Source of the DNA: Falsiroseomonas stagni DSM 19981
GTDB lineage: Bacteria > Pseudomonadota > Alphaproteobacteria > Acetobacterales > Acetobacteraceae
Length of the DNA stretch: 64,000 nt
NCBI RefSeq assembly: GCF_900114315.1
Contig: NZ_FOSQ01000004.1
Coordinates: 1 to 64,000 of the forward strand
Reading direction: 5' to 3'
This document shows, in pieces, positions 60,365-64,000 of this stretch. The position numbers and the translations under genes were made by a program. Positions within the stretch are counted from its first letter, which is position 1; each line of letters begins with the position of its first letter. The notes beneath the pieces are model-generated. The model saw only the letters and a program-made list of their open reading frames with translations. It did not search any database and was not told the DNA's origin.

Positions 60365-62140
60365 ATGACCCCGACTGACGACCTGTTTGCCGCCATGCGC
60401 GCCCATGTGGTGGAGGCGCTGGCCGCGCTGCTGCCCGAATTGCCGCCGGAAAACTTCGCGCGCGTGCTGGTGGAGCCGCCGCGTGATGCGGCGCATGGCG
60501 ACATGGCGACCAATGCCGCGATGGTGGTCGCGAAGGCCGCGAAGCTGGCCCCGCCCAAGCTGGCGGCGAGCCTCTGCGAAAAGCTTTCCGCCCTGCCCAT
60601 GGTGGTCTCCGCCACCCCCGCGGGCCCGGGCTTCGTGAACATCAAGCTGGCGGATGGTTTCGTCCGCGGCGTGGTGCCGGCCGTGCTCGCCGCCGGCCCG
60701 GCCTATGGCGATGGCCCGAAGCGGGAAGGGGGCCCCGTCAACGTCGAATACGTCTCCGCCAACCCGACCGGGCCCATGCATGTCGGCCATTGCCGCGGCG
60801 CCGTGGTCGGTGATGCGCTGGCGCTGCTGCTGCGGAAGGCGGGCTTCGACGTCACGCGGGAATACTACGTCAACGACGCCGGCGCGCAGGTGCTGGCGCT
60901 CGCCTATGCCGCCTACTGGCGGTACCTCCAGGCCCTCGGCACCACGATGACCGAGGAGGACTACGCCGCCGCCACGCCATCCGGCCTGCAATACCGCGGC
61001 GACTATTTGGTCCCCGTCGGCGTCGCCCTGCGGCAGATCTTCAAGGACACGCTCTCCGGCCCTGGTGCGACCCCGGCGGACCCGTCCCTCTGGCTCGACA
61101 CGGTGCGGGACTTCACCGTGGAGGCGATGATGGCCGCCATCCGCGAGGACCTGGCGGCGCTGGGCGTCCAGCACGACATTTTCGTGAGTGAACGGCAGGT
61201 GGTTTCGGAAGGCTGGCTGGAGAAGGCGGAGGCGACGCTGACCGCAAAGGAGCTGATCTACACCGGCGTCCTCGAACCCCCGAAGGGCAAGACGCCGGAT
61301 GACTGGGAACCGCGCCCCCAGGTGCTGTTCCGCGCCACGCAATTCGGCGACGACGTCGATCGGCCGCTCCGCAAATCCGATGGCTCCGGCACCTATTTCG
61401 CCAATGACGTGGCCAACCACCTGGCCAAGATCGATCGCGGCTTCCCGCAACTCGTCCAGGTCTGGGGCGCGGACCATGGCGGCTACGTCAAGCGCATGCA
61501 GGCCGCCGTCGCGGCGCTGTCGGACCGCAAGGTCTCGCTGGACGTCGTGCTGACCCAGATCGTCCATGTGATGAAGAACGGGGAGCCCGTGCGCATGTCG
61601 AAGCGCGCCGGCACCTACATCACGCTGCGCGACCTGATCGACGAGGTCGGCAAGGACGCAGTGCGCTTCACCATGCTGACGCGCAAGGCGGACGCGCAGA
61701 TGGAATTCGACCTGGACAAGGTGGTGGAGCAGAGCCGGGACAACCCCGTCTTCTACGTCCAATACGCCCATGCCCGCTGCCGGTCCGTCCTGCGCCAGGC
61801 CGGCGACCCCGCGCTGGCGGACCTCGCCTCCGCGCCGCTGGACAGCCTCTCGGACCCCGCCGAACTCGCCCTGATCCGCCGCATGGCGGGCTGGCCGCGG
61901 ACGGTGGAAGCCGCCGCGGTTGCACGGGAGCCTCACCGAATCGCGTTCTTTCTCCAAGACTTGGCCAGCGACTTTCATGTATTGTGGAACAGGGGGCGTG
62001 ACGATTCCACGTTGCGCTTCATCCGGGCGGAGGAGCCGGAGGCAACCAAGGCGCGGCTTGCGCTGGTGGCGGCCACGGCGACCATTCTCCGCTCCGGCCT
62101 CGCGGTCATGGGGGTGGAACCCGTCGAGGAGATGCGATGA
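60365..62140 (+). CDS. argS: Arginyl-tRNA synthetase
   Basis: A 591-residue class I synthetase. HIGH motif is NPTGPMHVGHCRGAVVGD near 134-151; KMSKS equivalent is PVRMSKRAGTYITLRDLIDE near 409-428. The N-terminal Add-1 domain (about 1-100) and C-terminal DALR domain (from about 470; SRDNPVFYVQYAHARCRS) are both present. Start at ATG 60365; the longer frame overlaps dgt. It overlaps the SPOR-domain gene by 4 bases (ATGA). Confidence 0.96.
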   Translation: MTPTDDLFAAMRAHVVEALAALLPELPPENFARVLVEPPRDAAHGDMATNAAMVVAKAAKLAPPKLAASLCEKLSALPMVVSATPAGPGFVNIKLADGFVRGVVPAVLAAGPAYGDGPKREGGPVNVEYVSANPTGPMHVGHCRGAVVGDALALLLRKAGFDVTREYYVNDAGAQVLALAYAAYWRYLQALGTTMTEEDYAAATPSGLQYRGDYLVPVGVALRQIFKDTLSGPGATPADPSLWLDTVRDFTVEAMMAAIREDLAALGVQHDIFVSERQVVSEGWLEKAEATLTAKELIYTGVLEPPKGKTPDDWEPRPQVLFRATQFGDDVDRPLRKSDGSGTYFANDVANHLAKIDRGFPQLVQVWGADHGGYVKRMQAAVAALSDRKVSLDVVLTQIVHVMKNGEPVRMSKRAGTYITLRDLIDEVGKDAVRFTMLTRKADAQMEFDLDKVVEQSRDNPVFYVQYAHARCRSVLRQAGDPALADLASAPLDSLSDPAELALIRRMAGWPRTVEAAAVAREPHRIAFFLQDLASDFHVLWNRGRDDSTLRFIRAEEPEATKARLALVAATATILRSGLAVMGVEPVEEMR

Positions 62141-62991
62141 GCGACGCGATGGTGCCTTCCTATCGCCTGCACCGGCCGGCATCCGCCGTGCCATGGCGCA
62201 TGATCGCCATGGCGGGGGGCGTGCTGGCCTTCGTCGCCGCCGGCGCGGCGGGATGGTGGGCGATCGAGCGAATCGGCGCCCGCAGCGTGCCGGTGGTGGA
62301 GGCTGATCCGCGGCCCTTCAAGGTCCGCCCCAGCGACCCGGGCGGCCTTCGCGTTCCCAACCAATCCGAACTCGTCCTCGAACGGCCCGGCCAGCGCGCC
62401 CAGGGCAACGCCGCCACCACCCGCGCCCCCGGCCTGGCGCCGGAAGCCGAGGCACCGAATATCGGCGGCCTGCGCGCCGCCGTGGCGCCGCCGCCCGTCG
62501 TCGCGCCCGCGCCGACCTGGCCCCCCCAGCCCGCGCCCCGCCCGGGCCAGGCGGTGCCGGGCCAGAACGCCCCCGGCGCCAGCGCGCCCGCCGCCGCCCC
62601 GCCAGCGAACGGCAACGCGCCTGCCGCGGCTGCACCCGCCGCGCCCCAGGCCGCCGCCCGGCAGGCGCCCGCCGCCGCGCCCCCGCCGGCGACGCCCGCC
62701 CCGGCCGCCACCGCCATCACCCCGCCGGCCCGCCCCGCCGGATCGGGCCGCGTCCAGGTCCAGATCGCCGCCCTGACCAGTGAGGACAGCGCCCGCGCCG
62801 AATGGGATCGCGTCGCCCGCCGGGCGCCCGAGCTCTTCCAGGGGCGCAGCCCGGCCGTCACGCGCCTCGACCGCGACGGGCAGGCCCCGCTCTTCCGCCT
62901 CCGCACCGGCGGATTCGCGGACCAGGATGCGGCGCGCGAATTCTGCGAACAGGTCCGCGCCCGCGGCGCCACCTGCATCCCGGTCCGCTGA
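62137..62991 (+). CDS. SPOR-domain envelope protein
   Basis: A 284-residue protein. Topology: short cytoplasmic N-terminus, one membrane helix (MIAMAGGVLAFVAAGAAGWW near 22-41), long Pro/Ala-rich periplasmic linker (about 105-200), and a C-terminal SPOR domain (about 204-284; GRVQVQIAALTSEDSARAEW and FRLRTGGFADQDAAREFCEQ). SPOR domains bind denuded glycan strands at the division site. It is tied to argS by a 4-base overlap and precedes nagZ, another wall enzyme. The 81-bp repeat starts at the base after its stop. Confidence 0.9.
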   Translation: MSDAMVPSYRLHRPASAVPWRMIAMAGGVLAFVAAGAAGWWAIERIGARSVPVVEADPRPFKVRPSDPGGLRVPNQSELVLERPGQRAQGNAATTRAPGLAPEAEAPNIGGLRAAVAPPPVVAPAPTWPPQPAPRPGQAVPGQNAPGASAPAAAPPANGNAPAAAAPAAPQAAARQAPAAAPPPATPAPAATAITPPARPAGSGRVQVQIAALTSEDSARAEWDRVARRAPELFQGRSPAVTRLDRDGQAPLFRLRTGGFADQDAAREFCEQVRARGATCIPVR

Positions 62992-63072
62992 GAGCTTGTG
63001 ACTTAATGCCCGAAAGCGCCGGAATCCGAGGAAAAAGCCCAATGATTTCAACGGGCATTAATGCTCAAGCTC
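62992..63072 (+). repeat. 81-bp inverted-repeat element, copy 2
   Basis: Same element as 42947-43027, three base differences. It starts at the base after the SPOR gene stop codon and ends 27 bases before the nagZ start. The terminal repeat matches at 18 of 21 positions. The right end runs directly into GATTTTTT, so on the plus strand the structure resembles a factor-independent terminator placed inside the argS-SPOR-nagZ run. Confidence 0.92.
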
Positions 63073-63099
63073 GATTTTTTCACAGGGTCTGAGGTTTCC

Positions 63100-64000
63100 A
63101 TGACCCTTCTCGCCGCCGTGGTCGGCATCGCCGGCACGGCGCTCTCCGCGGAGGAGGCGGCGCTGTTCCGCCGCCATCGCCCGGCCGGCGCCATCCTGTT
63201 CCGCCGCAACGTCGAAAGCCCCGCGCAGCTTCGCGCGCTGACCGAGTCGCTCCGCCAGGAACTGGGGGCGGAGGCGCCGATCCTGATCGACCAGGAAGGC
63301 GGCCGGGTCGCGCGGCTGCGCCCGCCGCACTGGCCCGAATTCCCCCCCGCCGCCGCCTTCGAGGGCCGGCCCGAGACCACCGCGGAGGCGAATGCGGCGC
63401 TGATCGGCATGGCCTGCGCCGAATCGGGCCTTGATGTCGTCTGCGCGCCGCTGCTCGATTTGCGGCTGCCGGGGATGCATCAGGTGATCGGGGACCGCGC
63501 CTTCTCGGCCGATCCGGCGGAGGTCGCGCGCCTCGGCGCCGCCTGGATCAGCGGGCTGCGCCAGTCCGGCTGCATCCCCGTCATCAAGCACATCCCCGGC
63601 CATGGCCGCGCCCGCGTGGACAGCCACGAATCGCTCCCGGTGGTGGAGGCCGACCGCGCCACCCTGGCCCCGGATATCGAGGCTTTTCGCCTGGTCTGCG
63701 CCGAGGGGGCAGGGGACGGCCTCTGGGCCATGACCGCCCATATCCTCTACAGCGCGCTGGACCCCAGGCTGCCCGCCACGCTGTCACCGTCCCTGATCCG
63801 GGACGTGATCCGGGGCGAGATCGGCTTCGATGGCGTGCTGGTCTCGGATGACCTCGCCATGGGCGCCATGGCCGGCCTGTCCAACGACCTGGCCGGGGAC
63901 ACGGTGCGCGCGGGCTGCGACCTGGTGCTGCATTGCACGGGGGTGCTGGCGGAAACCGCCGCCGTGCTCGCCACCTGCCCGGCCCTGTCGGAGGATGCGG
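63100..64000 (+). CDS. nagZ: Beta-N-acetylhexosaminidase NagZ, partial (runs off window)
   Basis: 300 complete codons are visible and the frame is open at the window end; the family is about 330-350 residues. This cytoplasmic GH3 enzyme removes GlcNAc from cell-wall fragments in peptidoglycan recycling. PILIDQEGGRVARLRPPHWP near 60-79, the catalytic-loop KHIPGHGRARVDSHESLPVV near 162-181 and VLVSDDLAMGAM (nucleophile Asp) near 246 are diagnostic. ATG at 63100 gives MTLLAAVVGIAGTALSAEE. It follows the SPOR gene but is separated from it by the 81-bp element. Confidence 0.95.
   Translation, partial: MTLLAAVVGIAGTALSAEEAALFRRHRPAGAILFRRNVESPAQLRALTESLRQELGAEAPILIDQEGGRVARLRPPHWPEFPPAAAFEGRPETTAEANAALIGMACAESGLDVVCAPLLDLRLPGMHQVIGDRAFSADPAEVARLGAAWISGLRQSGCIPVIKHIPGHGRARVDSHESLPVVEADRATLAPDIEAFRLVCAEGAGDGLWAMTAHILYSALDPRLPATLSPSLIRDVIRGEIGFDGVLVSDDLAMGAMAGLSNDLAGDTVRAGCDLVLHCTGVLAETAAVLATCPALSEDA

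Overview
The window is high-GC DNA with tightly packed genes and many 4-base ATGA/GTGA overlaps. Protein content (PopZ, a dgt-argS-SPOR-nagZ chain next to an IscA/ErpA-type protein, two Bug/TctC-type binding proteins, an IS630 end) points to an alphaproteobacterium, most likely Acetobacteraceae close to Roseomonas. The genus is an inference from gene content, not a database match.

Layout, left to right. (1) 1-3495: the right end of an IS630-type insertion sequence cuts into panC, leaving only the N-terminal 173 or so codons. Upstream on the same strand are a YifB/ComM-type AAA ATPase and an acetylpolyamine-amidohydrolase/HDAC-like enzyme. (2) 3585-13245: a very compact plus-strand operon with a peptide-type ABC transporter (binding protein, two permeases, fused double ATPase), an M20 deacylase, an N-carbamoylase/allantoate-type hydrolase, an M81/MlrC-type metallopeptidase and a GNAT. 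It looks like an uptake and breakdown route for a modified peptide or amide. (3) 13274-15763: RpiR regulator - KDPG aldolase - KDG kinase (Entner-Doudoroff end). (4) 15811-23907: a mixed block with CorC/HlyC membrane protein, gpt, csaA, an SDR, gamma-glutamyltransferase, amidase, a small lipoprotein and a stand-alone RAM domain. (5) 24188-28500: RND efflux adaptor and pump, closed by a strong terminator. (6) 28597-34033: a ThDP enzyme, a Bug binding protein, two small exported proteins and a second gamma-glutamyltransferase. (7) 34122-42946: a complete carbon-phosphorus lyase core, phnG-H-I-J-K-L-M plus a DUF1045 2H-phosphoesterase on the minus strand, with phnN, phnF and a second PhnM-like gene on the plus strand. 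No phnCDE transporter and no phnP are present. (8) 43064-46351: a 1095-residue RTX (calcium-binding repeat) protein, then HAD phosphatase, tRNA-Asn, tRNA-Cys, a Pcm-like methyltransferase, a TolC-type outer-membrane channel, PopZ, a second Bug protein, valS, Uma2, ilvD. (9) 57915-64000: xth, iscA/erpA-like gene, dgt, argS, SPOR protein and the start of nagZ.

The least expected structures are non-coding. An 81-bp element with 21-bp imperfect terminal inverted repeats occurs twice (78/81 identical, 20 kb apart), both times starting at the base after a stop codon. A gene 3' end is tandemly copied four times as a 24-bp unit that includes the stop codon. A run of four hairpins lies between the SDR and the first gamma-glutamyltransferase. 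The divergent phn control region carries a palindrome placed over a possible -10 box.
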